DNA of 64,000 nucleotides from Atrichornis clamosus (Eukaryota; Chordata; Aves; Passeriformes; Menuridae). Location of the stretch: the NCBI GenBank assembly GCA_013400975.1, contig WBMZ01011760.1, positions 99,663 through 163,662 of the forward strand. The letters run 5' to 3'. Of this stretch, positions 26,010 to 38,526 are shown in pieces (the stretch's first letter is position 1; every line of letters starts with the position of its first letter). The translations under genes were made by a program, and so were the position numbers. Under the pieces are notes generated by a model, which saw only the letters and a list, made by a program, of their open reading frames with translations, had not been told where the DNA came from and did not search any database.

Positions 26010-26640
26010 ATCCTGGAGGCACCAAAGGAGAGTCACCTGTTCAGCGGTTTTTAAAATGCAGCTGTATAAAATACAGCTTTATGGAGTTCACATTGCAAGC
26101 ATGTATGCCCCAATGTACTGATGAAATTGGGGGCCTGTGTACTATGTATTTGTCTGTTCAGTATTTTTATAAAAAATACCCTCTTTTCACATCTGCTGGA
26201 TTGCCAGTAAGGGCCCAATTCAGTAAATCTGTTACTTGATATTAGAGTGGGGAAAAAATGTACCTGCTTTGATTTTTAAATCAGAATTTGCCAAGCGTAA
26301 CCCACAAGATAAATTTGGCCAACAGTGCTCTAGAGACACGTGCAGCTGTTTTTTGTCTCGAATATGAAGATATGTCTGTGGCAACTTACCCAGCTATATT
26401 GAGACATGCCATTGTGGCCTCTGTAGGATTTGCCTGTGTATTAAAGATGATGAAGTCCTTTCTGTTTGTTGTCTGTGCTGTGACCACCTTCAGGCATGTT
26501 GTAGTTCTGTCAGCTCTAACGAGGTGTGTGTCGTGAGGAGTTACAAGTGTGCTGTACTTGCACCAAAAAGTTTATCTCAGTGCTGAGCTTTCTGTTATCC
26601 TGCATAAGAGAATACTCTTATTTTCTTTAATTAAAACCTT
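26010..26640 (+). other. Gene A 3' UTR (end uncertain)
   Basis: TTTTTAAAATGC lies at 26048-26059, 39 nt past the stop, and the same 12-mer lies 38 nt past the stop of gene B. No AATAAA is seen close by. Candidate poly(A) signals are AGTAAA at 26222, and ATTAAA at 26630-26635 followed by T-rich sequence. The end is therefore a guess. Confidence 0.4.
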
Positions 26641-27540
26641 CAGTTTCTTCTCCTCCTTCCCTGGACACTTGGAGAGAGTAAAAAGGAGAATAAGGGTATG
26701 ACTAGGCAGCCTGGCCAGTCCCAGCTGTACCAAATGCTGCCACCAGCGACTGCTCAGCATCACATTGAAGGAAAGCTCCATGCAGTGCCAAGAAGTTTCT
26801 TCAGGAGAGTGTGCCTTATTTTGCTTCAAGTGAAACACAGTGATTAGGTCACACATATTTGGTCCGTTCTCTGATGGAATTAACTCTGAATGTTTTGGTT
26901 TTTTCTCATAGTTGCCTGTGTAAACTGCTCCTTTTGTTTCAGGCATGAAGAAAGACTGGTGTACCTGAAAGCTGAGATCGTTTTATCCTCAACTGTCCCC
27001 TTTATTGTACCATACTGTGTCCACTCTCAAGTCTGAATTAGGCTGAGCACTTCGAGTAGATGCTTGGAGTTTGCCTGATGTGCCTTAGAGCTACCTCAAA
27101 CCATCCCAACATTGAGACTGTGGCATCCTAACCTGTCTTGGGAAGTGGATGGGATATCTGAAGGCATAAATCTCTTCAGCTGAACTTGGAAGAGTGCCTG
27201 ACTGAGGCCTTGCTTCTCTAACTAAACCGTGTGGCTTTGCTGGAAGTGGATGAGAGAGGAAACACAACTACTGGTCTGCCACTGCAGCTGTAGGTATGGT
27301 AACAAACAGCTGGGGAAGTAGAGGAACACCAGAGAGACCCTGAGTGGCTTCCCAAAACTGTCCAGGGCTTGGAAAACCAATTCCTGTACACTGAGAAGTG
27401 CAGAATGCCCTTTTGTGTGGGACCAGGACACAGGCCAGCACAGAAGCTCAGTGTGAACTGGAGAGGGGATTCTGATGTTATTTTTCCAAATTCCCTCAAG
27501 AAGCAGCTGTGCTGTGTGATTTTCAGTAAGTTCACACAGC

Positions 27541-28341
27541 ATGGGAGCACTGGCACTGCTCATTTCGGGCTGCTTGGCAAAATCAGAGTCACTGCAAGTC
27601 TCACCTGCAGCTGCCCTCCCAGAGAGTGGGGAGGGGCAGCAGTCCTTATGCATGGCTGAGCACTCTCAGGACTTCTGGGAGCAAAGCCTCCTTTGGAGGC
27701 CTTCAGCTGATCCTGGCTGCAGCAGAATGGCTTCTCAGAGCTTCTTGGCTTTTGCTGCACTTGGCTTATCCCCATCTTGTTCTAGCTTGGCTTGGTTCCC
27801 CTGCTTTGTTCTGGATGTGTCTGCTCTCTCCTCTCCAATGCAATTTCCATTCCCCTTCCCAGTCTGGCATTGCCCTTCCTCTAGTCCCAGGGATTTCTCA
27901 GGGCACTCCAGGTCCCACATCCAGATGACTCAGGGTGTAGTCACTGCAAGTGTGGGTGGTGGGGCTGGTACAGCTCAGGTCAGCAGCCCCTTTAGCCCAG
28001 CTGGCAGCACTGCCAGAGCCATGAGTGGCACTCCAATTTACCATGGAGTGAGTGAACATGATGCTGAGCAATACCAGCATCTCATTCCCATGGACGAGGA
28101 ATTCCACTGTCCAGGGAAGACACTGCAGGGGAAGGGCCTCTTTTTACCTGAAAGCCAACATTCCCATTGCAGAACTTGGAAGAAGTCCCAGAACAGTTCA
28201 GTCTCAGAAGAAAGCTCTGCTCCCAAAGCTGTGTTTCCTGTGGACTGTCCCCCAGGGTACTGTAGTCTCACTGGCTTGTTACAAGTGTGGGCAGGAACCC
28301 AGCCATGTTTGCCAGATGGAAACACCTATAGGTCTTCATGA
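27541..28341 (+). other. Unassigned 266-codon open frame in the intergenic spacer
   Basis: An ATG-led open frame with Ser, Pro and Cys rich content begins MGALALLISGCLAKSES. No domain or family is recognised. The antisense strand is also open over parts of it, and the patch is GC-richer than its surroundings, both of which favour a chance frame. It lies about 0.9-1.5 kb past the likely end of gene A and could be part of a non-coding transcript. Confidence 0.12.
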
Positions 28342-28954
28342 ATTTTTCCCTTGACTGCACAGACATTGGCTTGAACAAAAGAAAATCTGATCATGTGGAA
28401 ATATTCTCCTTCAGTCATTTTGCTACACATCTACTTTATGATTCACCTTTGTCAGAACTGGGGAAGTGAAACGTGGGACATATTGGGCTGTTGACCCCAC
28501 AGAAAGCAGCCAAGAGGGGGATAGATGGGAAAAGGAGAATAACTTTCTCATTCTCTTCCTTAAAATCTGAAAAATTAAAGATTCCTTTCAGTCTGCACAA
28601 GCTCTGTTAGAACCAGGATTTTTGTAGTGGAGATTTTTACATTCTCTTTTAAAGTCCACTTTACCTATTTTGCTTTTGTTGAATGACTGTTCTGTATTAC
28701 CTCTTGTTCAAAACCACCAAAATGGCAGGAGAACAGCTAATTTGCCACCAGTTCTGAAAAGGATTGGCAGGGAGATCTGAGAATTGCACTCAGCAACTAG
28801 AATATCTGTTCTGGGCAAGTGAAAATAAAATTTTGAAGTATTTGAAAATGTAAAATCAGGTTTAATATGACAGAGTGACAAGACTCAAAAGTATTTTTAT
28901 AGAGAAAAAAATACAGCAGAACCATATAAACTGCTAACAAGGGAGTTAGGGTAA

Positions 28955-29245
28955 TCAGAAGCAATATACAGACTGAGAGTCTTCAGCCTAGACAAGAGAT
29001 GACTGAAGAGGATGATAGAAGTTTATAAAACTGTAAGTAACTAGAGAATGGCTGTTTGTTGTCCCATTGCAAACAAGAAGTGGGATGCACTGAACAAAAC
29101 CTGCTGCAGGCAGGGTTATAGCAAATAGAAGGATGATGCTCTTGATCTACTCCGTTTCAGTTGTGGAAATCCTCACTGCAGGATGTCACTGATGCTAAAA
29201 TTTTACAGGGGTTTAAAAAGCAGACTCATGCTTGAAAATCCTATT
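28955..29245 (+). mobile_element. Old, degraded CR1/L3-like fragment
   Basis: GAGTCTTCAGCCTAGACAAG and GATGACTGAAGAGGATGATA match the usual CR1-clade stretch 'LFSLDKRRLKEDMIEVYK' in decayed form, followed by text like 'CCCATTGCAAACAAGAAGTG'. No terminus is visible. Confidence 0.55.
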
Positions 29246-29811
29246 GTCAATTGTTAAATATAAAAACACAAAGGTCCCTGAACCCCAAGTTGCTGCAGGT
29301 TAACAGGGTTGTAGGAAGACATGGTAGTTGACCTGGTTTTGTAATTTCTCTACACATTTTTATTGATCAGTGTCAAGGAAGAGATACTGGTCTCAGAAGG
29401 ATCTTTGGTGTGATCAGGTACAGTTGTTCTTTATGTGTAGAAATGAGCTTCTCTCCAAATTCATAAAGCAAACCTCTCTGTGCTCTAGGGACACTCCTTT
29501 TTAGTCCTTTGAAACAAACACTTAGAAATCCTGAAGTTCTGGTTTTCTCCATTGCCCAAGGCCAGGGCACCACTAAGTGAGTGGGTGGCCCTGGTTCTAC
29601 AGCCCAGTGCATTGCAGAGACTGCTCCAAAGGGAGAAGTAAAGGCTCCTTCTTGAAGGGAAAGAAATGGTAGTGCAAAACGTTTGCCTACTGCCAGGAAG
29701 GAAATCTATAATTTCTCAGATATTAGGATCTCCTACATGGTGTACAAGCCCAGTCCTGTCTAGCTTTCACTCCTATTGCCTTTCCTCTGCTTCTGTCTTG
29801 GATGTTGCTGT

Positions 29812-29872
29812 GATCATAGAAACACAGAAATGTTTGGATTGGAAAAGACCTTTAAGGTCGTTGAGTTCATGG
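29812..29872 (-). mobile_element. CR1 LINE, short 3' end, minus orientation
   Basis: GATCATAGAAACACAGAAATG is followed by TGGAAAAGACCTTTAAGGTC, the reverse complement of a CR1 3' terminus. About 60 bp remain. Confidence 0.8.
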
Positions 29873-32800
29873 GGCTGAGCTGGGAAATCTCTTCCAGACT
29901 TACAGTCCTATCTCTTTGATGGCTCTGGCATGGTTTTGCCCCTTGTCCCTGTTCATCTACACATGCAGTATTTTCTCTTCCCTCTGAAAGCCTCACCTTT
30001 TTAAACATGGACAGTGGAAAGCTTTAGTACAAACAGGCTTTCTCTTCCCATCATACTTAAAACTGCCATCGTGCCTCCTAAAAGATGTGCATTTTTTCTC
30101 CTCAAAATCCAAAGGTTCCTATTAAATCCAAACTGTTGTTACACATATATATAATAGAGTCATCAGAACACTCATGCATCCTTCTCCCTGTCCGCCTTGT
30201 CCTCTTTTATTCCCAGGGCTACATTACGTGGTGCCTCTTGCTGCGTGACTGCACTGAAAGCTCTCTGGGGCAGAGAAGTTGTCATGTCAATAGCACTGTC
30301 ACGTAGCCGTCATACCTTTAGGTGTTGTCAACTTATTAAATAAATGTCACAACGTAAAATATGCTGGCCTGTTGCTCCAGTTTCAAGCATAGTATTTGTT
30401 TATATGCATAGGTTTGCAGTTTAATCTCTGTGGAGATGCTCCTTAACCTTCCAACTCCAGCTTGCTGTTCCAACTGTGACTTTGTAGAGATGGAAAGTGA
30501 CAGAGATGGTATTTTGAAGACATCTAAACACCTGAAGTTTAAAAAGTGGCTTAAAGCATAAGAAAAAGAGTTCCAGACATGGATACCATGAGAAAGGAAA
30601 TGCAAGTATCTGCAGATATTCTATTTTTACATTGTTCTGCCTACACTTTTCCTTCCTCACAGTCAGGGCTGTCATCATTTGATTCCTGCTCTGAACCATG
30701 CACTGTCTGAGAACTTGCTAACATATCAGCTTGTCTTCATTAGCCTTAGCACCTTTTGCTGTCTAAACAAAAGTAAGTGATACTTCACTTTTCTGGTCAT
30801 TTAAGTGACAGAACTATAGATTGTTCTTTTTGTCGAGAGAATCTGAAAATGGGTCAGGACTGGCAACCCTCCCATTATCCTTCATACAATTTCCCTTTTC
30901 TTTGAGAGTCCAAATCAGCTGGAAAGACTGCTGACTGGTGATGCAAGTTCAACCCTTCCATAGAGTAAGCAGGATGCAGATTTCAAGGGAGAATAGTGTA
31001 AAATTTCTTGTTTTATAGTGGGGGATCTGAATATTGTCTGTGTGTGCATTAAGAGCTGCACTTAATACTGAATGTTCATGCTCAGGCTAACAGAATGGCA
31101 ACCTCAGCCCTGACCTACATCCAATTGTTAGGGGTTTTTTAAGAATTGGTGGGGTTTTTTTATAAGATTAGAACTTTATTTTTACTCAATTCTTTTATTT
31201 TATTCCTAAAGTCCATGAAGTATTTGGCTATGCAAAATCCAGTAGGTAGCACAGAAAAATTAAGGAAATCACTGGGATTTTTTTTCTGTTAGGGACCCAT
31301 GTGAATTGTTAGAGAAAGAGAAAAACACAGCTTCTATTTAGCTTTAAGTGCTAAGAGTGTTTATAAATGACATTTTGATGTGCATAAGGATATCTATCTA
31401 AGGGAGTTTTCTACAAAACAGAACACGTAGGAGCTTTTTTTTTATAAGAGAGTTATATCTAGTCCAAATTAATGGAAAGATCTGCTATCAGAAAGTACAT
31501 TTTAATACCAAATCTGGACTAACTTTTGCAAAGCAATGCTCATTTAGGCAAACAATGCTGAGAAAATCTGTCATTTTGTGTGGCTTCTACACTGAACCTG
31601 GTGAAACTCAGCATCTTCCTTTGCATAAATCCCAATAGGCTTTAAAGTTTCCAGCTCTAGTGAGGTTATATCTATTAAATTTTGATTGCAACCTATAGAG
31701 ATGACCATGGTTTCACTCTGAAACTTGTCATTTTAATAGAGGGTCTGGGAAGAGACACAAACTTCAGGACAAAACCCAGTTACCAACATTTGTGACTGCT
31801 CAAAATCAAGGCTTTCTTGGGGGCCATCCTGCAGTGCTAGAAGCTGACTCTCAAAGTTCTGGGCATTGTGGGCTATTTTTCTTCCCTGGTTAAAGAGCAG
31901 AACTTCATCCATGCAGTAAATTTGATACACAAGGTTTCTTGCCTAAGCAGCTCCTGCATTAGCCCTGGACTATATATACACTGTAACACAACATCCAGCT
32001 TGAGAACCGTGTCTGGTTTCAGCCAACAGCACTAAATATAACACAGAGTTTGGGCTTGCACTGGAGCGGGACCTGAACAGTGTTTAAATGCCTTTTCACA
32101 GCTGGTATGTTGCACATTGAAAGTATGGTTTGGTTTACATACAATGTAAAATCAAACACCATTTTACCCATGGAAAGTTGAGCCATGTCCTGGAAGTCAA
32201 GAGATGTTCTAAACTAAAATGAGATCTCCACAGCTGCCCTTTCTGTATGCACAGAGAGGCTGTGCAGAGAACTGCCAGTGATTTTAGTCTCTCTGGTTTT
32301 GGCAGCCACAGAATAATGTGCCAAAATCCCAGCACTGAAAATAAAACCCAACAGGATCTTCCTGAACACAAGAATTCTGAAAGTATTTTTACACACAATT
32401 CACTAGCAAGTAAATAACAACATGCTATTATCTTCCTAGACAGGGATAAGATTGGCAGTAGCACGGAAAATAGCTCAGCTTCATCCTCAGCTGCACTCAG
32501 AGCACACAGTCCTTGCCTATGCTGTAAATTGACCCCATGTCCAGCACAGTGATGGTTGCTGTATTTCCAGCAGTCCAGTGCAAACCTCATATATAAACTG
32601 GGAAAACTGGTATTCTGCCAGTGGTTCTTACTTTTTCTTGGAACCAAAAGCCTGAACTGACCTTCATTTCACAACAGCTTGACAGCAGCCCCTCCTGTGT
32701 AGCTGAAAGCATTCTAGGCTTTTGAAAGTGTTTAATGATGCTTGCCACACTTGGCTTCAGTTGATTTTTGGAGAACTTACCAAGCCTGGATGCTTTCTCA

Positions 32801-35800
32801 TATCTTAGACTGTGGTGAAAGAGGCCTCTTGGAGGTGACTAGTTCCTGTATTAAAGGATCTTCGTGCTAAATTTCTATCATACTCCCTGTTTGCAACCAC
32901 ATCCCTGTTCTGCAGTGTTACGTGGGGTTTTCTGGGACAGCTTCAGTGTCTCGAAGCCTTGCAGTCTGACCAAGGCTCAGCTTGTGGTCAGACTCTTGGA
33001 GGGTTTTCCGGGAAGCTCTAAGATATGGAACTTGTCAAGCAATGATGCCAAGAACAAATTGGTCATTTCATGAGGGAGATGTTTTCCCCTCACCAGACCT
33101 CTGACTTAGTGTTTAGAGAAGGTACTGAGCCATCAAGCAAAGGTGAATCATTATCTCATGGCATGAGGAACTAGGTAAGTATAAGGTGATTTAATTTTCA
33201 GTCCTCCTCAGGGCCTGAGATGGCTGTCAGAAAAAAAGACAATACAATTTATTCTGTTTATGGGCTAAAATGTCTAACAGTGCACCAGCCTCTCACTCCT
33301 CAATTCATTGGCAAGGCTGTGGTTTACTTGTTTAAAGGAGGATTAAGAAACTGTGGACTCTGGCAACTGCCTTTCTGCTAAATGTCTCTGAATTCCTTTA
33401 TCAGTAACACATTTCAAAATGGGAATGTTCTGACACCATACTTGCTTAAACCAGAAAAACTTTTCCTTTGCCCTGAAAACTGAGGGAGAAGAAATAATTA
33501 GTCTGAATTTCAGCTGCTGCACAAGGGCAATGAATTTCTCCCAGGGGTGTCTGTGTTTGTGCTGGAATTACAACACAGAGAGCTGGGAAGTGACTGCCTG
33601 GGGAAAAAAAATCATTCTTAATCAGGGAATCAGGAAAAACAGAAAGGGAAGGGTATCCATAAGAAATCACCCAGTCCTTGTCTTTATGCAGGGCCACTAT
33701 CCCAACGCCATTCCCAAATGATGTTTAATATATACCTGCAGGCTTAAATATTCCTCTGTCTTTCACAGGAAATCCATCCCAGTGCCATCTCCATTATTAA
33801 GAAGTTTTCCAGGGGCTTTGGTGGTGCCTCCTGGATGCTGTTTAAACCTGTGGTTATTTTGTTCTGTCGTTGGCGTCTCTGATAGCTCCTAAGATTGCAG
33901 TGACCAAATGAGATATAAGACTGCAGCTCCGGCCTTCTGCTGAAGACAGCCTAAGATCTTGCACTTTTTTTTTTAATATCTCAGTATAATTGCAATTTTT
34001 GGGGGAATAACAGAGTATCATAAACTGATTCCTGCTCATGACTCCCTAGCCTCACCATAACAGCTGGTTAATGGGCAGTTCCCCATTACAAATATGAGCT
34101 GTTGATTATTCCTGATGAAGAGTAGCACCTTGTTCTCATTTTCATAAAATTTTATTCTGTTTTTAGACCTCTTTTTCCAACTAGTCTGTTTGACTTAGAA
34201 TTCTAGTCCTCTCCCTCAGCATTGCTTATAAGCTCCAGGCTGATGCTACATCTTAAATAACCATTTTGCTTATTCATTATCCAGTTGACTAATCAAATGC
34301 TGAATAACCCTTGAACTGAGTCTTTGCAGTCCTGATGTGATATACTTTCCATGGTGACAGTGACCCATTGCTAACTCTCAGCAGCGACCCAGACAGTCTT
34401 CCTGGCCTCAGAGAATTTTCCTTAGTTTGCTTCTGACAATGCTGTGTGACACAGCAGTAGAGATCGCCCTGAAGTTGATTAAATTTGGCTTTCCTTATCT
34501 GCAAGGTCTGTTACCCTGTCACAGAAGGATATCGAACTAGTTTGTCTTGATTCTTGACAAATACCTCTTATTTCCAACTCCAGTTCTTGTTTTCCAAACA
34601 CTTAAAAACTGTTGGTGAGATTATTGCTTCTAAAACATTCTCAGGGATGGATGGTAAACTGGCTTGTGTGTCATTTTCCAGTTTCTATTCCTCATTTCAA
34701 GCACAGTCACTGCACTTACCCTTTTCCAAGGCTGTCATAATTCACATCTTCCCAGAGTTCTCAGCAATAATTGCCAATGGTAGTTGTTTCAAGTTCTTTT
34801 TTAAATGTCCTGAGGTAGGTCCAGTGATAGCCCTGAGTAAAAAGAGAGCTTCAGGCAGACCAAAACAGTGGAAAGGGACCTGGCACAAACCTACCAGCAT
34901 CTGTACCTGAAGTAAATTTCTGCTAAATGTTCTTACCTAAAACATGTTCACTGGTATTAGTTGGGTGAGCCTCCTGCTCACCAGCTCATCTTCTTTTGGT
35001 TGGTAGATAAAAGAGATGCTTAGCCCTGTATCACTTTCTAGGCATCAACTTAACTTTCCCCTTCTGCTGAACAGAGAATAAACTCTTCCCTTGGGTTTTG
35101 TCTTCCTTATTTTACTCCCCTTGTGTTTAAAGGATGCTTTCTTGCTATTCTTCATGTTTCACACTATTTGTATCTGGTTTTGCATCTCGGTGTTTCTGGG
35201 GTTGTGCCTGGGGTTATTCTCTTGCCATTCTGTTATTCAAGTAGTAGTGACCAGACACAGGTCCTTCTGTGCCTTTGCTTTCTTCTTCTGTTTGAGTCCA
35301 GCAAAGGGCTTATGGCCGTGTTAGTAGGCAATGCTTTAGCACTTCATATTGGGTTGGGATTAACCACCCTATTTGTCATATATGCCCACGATGATAATAA
35401 TGGAATTAATTCTAAAATCAGAACCTTTGCCTGCATCTTGCTTTTATGCACCTATATTTAACTCAGGCCTTTAATGTTAGCTATTTTAACTAGATATATA
35501 CATTTTCTTCCTCCATTTCAAAGACATAACTTTCAATACCTGCAATACTCAGGCATTAATAAGAGATTTTCCAAGGAAGCTACCAGATATCTATCCTCAG
35601 TAATCATCTTCCCTTTAAATGTCTGATGTTTCTGATTATTTTGGAGGAAACTCTTTTTTTTGTTATTGTTTTTTGTTTAGCAAACAATTATTAGGTGTGT
35701 ATTCTCTGTAGAAAAAGAAAATTAAGTATAAATATATACAAAAGCCCTCTGGGATTCACTATGATATTCTTCAGACACCACGTGGACTTCTGTGAATCTC

Positions 35801-36980
35801 TTGCAATTTTCTCATCCTCCAAAGTAGATTTAGTACTGGTACCCTTAGCTATGGTGATAGCCAATAGTGCATGTAATAGCAAAGAAAGTCATGCAAGTGC
35901 TTTCGTGTGTCTCTCTTCTTCAGCTTTGTTGGAGGTGAGAAAATAACACAGATATCTGGAACTTTTCCATGCAGACTGGCTCCTGTTCTCTGTGAATTGA
36001 GAACCACATCCTGGACCACATGCTTCTGTTAGCAGGAGGACTTGGAAACTTCCTTCGTGTTTCTTAAAGACCCAGGCATTTGACACAAAAACTGGTCAGA
36101 CTCTGCTAATTGCAATGTTTGATTGTTTTACATTGGCACTGAGCAATAAAAAAAAAAAAAGGACATTATTTTAAGCTTAGTAGTGCTTGTGACACCGAAA
36201 TAACACCGTGCACCCCATTAGGTGATGGATAGAGAATGCCCTACTGCAGATATCACCAGAGGGAGCAGGTTCAGTGGTGCTGCACAGTATGGATGGCAGC
36301 AGCCCAACTCAGCAAGGGCTCCTCTGTGGTGCTATCACAGGGTTAAGTCTGGATAGTGGGGGGTTGAGCAGTCAGAAGCCCAAAGACAGGTCACCCCCTC
36401 ACAGAGAAGCTCTACTGGATGCATAAACAACTGTGCAAAACTTTGCTGTGATACACAGACCCTAATGACAAGACATCACCAAACCACAAGTAAGCATTCC
36501 TGGAGTCTTGTCATCCTGGCAATGACATATTTCAGGACCTTCATCTTCTCTTTATCCCAGATTTTCCCAAGTTCTCCTGTCTGATCCTTTTTATACTTTC
36601 TGTTTAAGCTGGGTGACACCTCTGTTCACTTCTGTAGTTGCCCTGCCTCCCTGAGATGTCCAATTCCTTTCTTTACCTCCCTGTGGGTTGTTCTGCTTGT
36701 TCTACCTAAGCTGAAAAGACCAAAAACGATTTACAAAATAGTTACAGTTTTAGAAAAGACTATATTGATACTTTGAAAAAATATTAGAACAAACACTGCT
36801 TTCTACCTTATCAAAGGTTATTTCACCTGTAGGCAATTCCTTCCTGTTCTTTTCTTGAAATTTGTGTATGCAAAGTAGGTTACAGCCATGGGACCGTAAT
36901 GAGGGTATGGACAAGAAACACTTATGCCAGGGTGAATGGAAGTGTAAGGTTTGGACTTTTGTGCCAGAGTTTCCATTTGA

Positions 36981-37021
36981 TTATTCCATTATTCAAAACA
37001 TATTATTCCATTATTCAAAAC
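36981..37021. repeat. Short direct repeat, 22-bp period
   Basis: TTATTCCATTATTCAAAAC occurs at 36981-36999 and 37003-37021. Confidence 0.85.
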
Positions 37022-38045
37022 TGCAGATCAGGGCTAGACTACCTGACCAACTCTAGATGGGTGTTTAGTGCAGCTGTACAGTGTTGTTTGTTTATACCCT
37101 GGCTCTTATGGAGCTGCTCCTTTAACAGGCATCTGAGGCCTGTGAAGAGACAAACAATGTAAAACTGGTCTCACACAACCTCACTTCATCCAACTTCACA
37201 GTTACCTCTTACACCCCTCCCTTCAATGCTTCTGCTTTTGGAACAGGTTAGTTTAAAAGTCCTCTCACAGGACTTTCTGGCAAAGTGGAATTGCTTTGGA
37301 ATTGGCTCTGTTGCAAGACAGGATATGGCAAGGGGCAGTCCAGAGTTGTGGAAGCAATTCCTACAAGAATGACACACTGCCACATTTTTAGCCCATAGTG
37401 CAACTGAAATTCAGACTCCCTTGTGTGGAAGGTCCACATTCCCTGTCCAGGAAGGCTCATGCTTGAACTTTGTCAGGACACAGCCTATTAGCAGACAGGC
37501 TAATCCCAGATCAAAAGCTGAGCTTGAAGAGAGCATCCTTAAGTTTTTGCAGTGCGTAGGTTTAGGCGGGGCTGTTATCATGATTACCTAGTGTGATGCT
37601 GTGCAGGATCCACTTTCATGGCTGGTCCATGTTCCAGGGGTGCTGTTGTCCACAAGGCTTCCTTTTTGGTGTAGTTAAACCAAGACCACAATGGATTCTT
37701 CCCCAAAGCACAGGCCAACATCAGCATGTCCTGCAACTTCATTATCCAAGCAAACTTCTGAGTTTTCGTCTTATTTGAAACCTCACAGAATGAAACCTCA
37801 CTTTGAGTTACAGCTAAAGCAAGGGATGGGAGCTGTGTATTTCAGCACAGTCACTTTGGGGATAACAGCAACAAACACAAAAATTGCCCAAGACCCCCTC
37901 ATGTGAGTGGCAGCAGCCAGTGCTTGCCAAGGAGAGGGCAGGGCCTTTGGGGAGCAGAGGCAGAAGAGGAGTGCAGCAGTGACCATCCACCACATTGTGG
38001 TCCCTTTAAATCTTCTTCTCCACTTGGCAGCTCCAATTTTTCAGT

Positions 38046-38059
38046 GTTGCTATAGCAAA
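38046..38059. promoter_or_regulatory. RFX X-box-like site, gene B promoter
   Basis: GTTGCTATAGCAAA is a nearly perfect palindromic X-box (GTTGCY AT RGCAA). It lies 63 bp upstream of the CATGCTCAG block, against 67 bp in gene A. The two sites differ in bases but keep the palindrome, which fits selection on a protein-binding site. Confidence 0.6.
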
Positions 38060-38089
38060 TCTCCATGGCGATGACCCTAATCAGGGAAG

Positions 38090-38191
38090 GGGGGATGCAG
38101 AAGGGGCGCATGCTCAGAGTGGCTGCTGGAGCCTCGTCTGCTCACTACAGCTGCTCCCAGGATCTGGCACACAGGCGAAGTGAGGGATCAG
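38090..38191 (+). other. Gene B non-coding exon 1 (inferred; 5' end approximate)
   Basis: The exon ends at 38191 with GGGATCAG|GTACTG, matching the gene A donor. It begins somewhere after the X-box at 38046. It is more GC-rich than gene A's exon 1. Intron 1 would be only 177 bp (38192-38368), against 1994 bp in gene A. An ATG at 38110 opens an upstream reading frame aligned with that of gene A. Confidence 0.6.
38106..38118 (+). promoter_or_regulatory. Shared core block GCGCATGCTCAGA, gene B
   Basis: This is the counterpart of 17061-17073, closer to the NRF1 consensus because it has GCGCATGC. It carries the ATG of the upstream frame. Confidence 0.4.
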
Positions 38192-38368
38192 GTACTGGGC
38201 AAACTGGTGCTTGGGGTGCATCGCGAGGCCATGGCATCTCACTGCAGGGCTGTGTGTGAGTGGGATGTGTGTGCACGGGGTCTGTGCTGGTATCATGTCT
38301 CATCCACTTCTTTGTGAGGAGCGGGCTGGGAGCAAACTGCTGATTTTCACTGTTTCTCCTTGTTCCAG

Positions 38369-38526
38369 GCAGGGAAGACAGCTTGAATTATTGATGAGAG
38401 CAATGGCGCTGCCTTCTGCCCGGAGTGAGATGCGTGTGGGAATCCTGTTCCTCTCGGTGCTCGGCCTGCTCAGCGTGAGGCTTGTGGGGGCTGGCCAGGA
38501 CTCCGGGAATGCCATCCCTGCAGAAA
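38369..38526 (+). other. Gene B exon 2: 5' UTR end plus signal-peptide coding part
   Basis: The acceptor CTGTTTCTCCTTGTTCCAG ends at 38368; a second AG four bases later (GGCAG) is also usable. There are 34 nt of leader before ATG 38403. The donor is GAAA|GTAGGT at 38527, in phase 1, as in gene A. A second GT four bases downstream (38531) would break the frame of the family, so the homologous site is preferred. Confidence 0.8.

Larger units (their letters stand above)
26650..37950. other. Spacer between genes A and B
   Basis: About 11 kb with two CR1 relics, the unassigned open frame at 27.5-28.3 kb, AT-rich stretches (31.1-31.5 kb, 35.6-35.7 kb) and a short direct repeat near 37.0 kb. No third NICOL-like exon was found here on either strand by eye. 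Confidence 0.6.

Noticed and set aside
32135..32647. 170-codon minus-strand open frame with hydrophobic stretches
   Set aside because: Looks like a membrane segment by composition only. No family and no exon signals.
38211..38402. In-frame upstream extension of the gene B start (64 codons)
   Set aside because: It runs through the predicted intron 1 and its acceptor, starts at TTG, and has no counterpart in gene A.
38394..38402. Alternative ATG adding three residues to gene B
   Set aside because: It has T at -3 and A at +4, a weak context. The next ATG has G at both -3 and +4 and matches the gene A start position.
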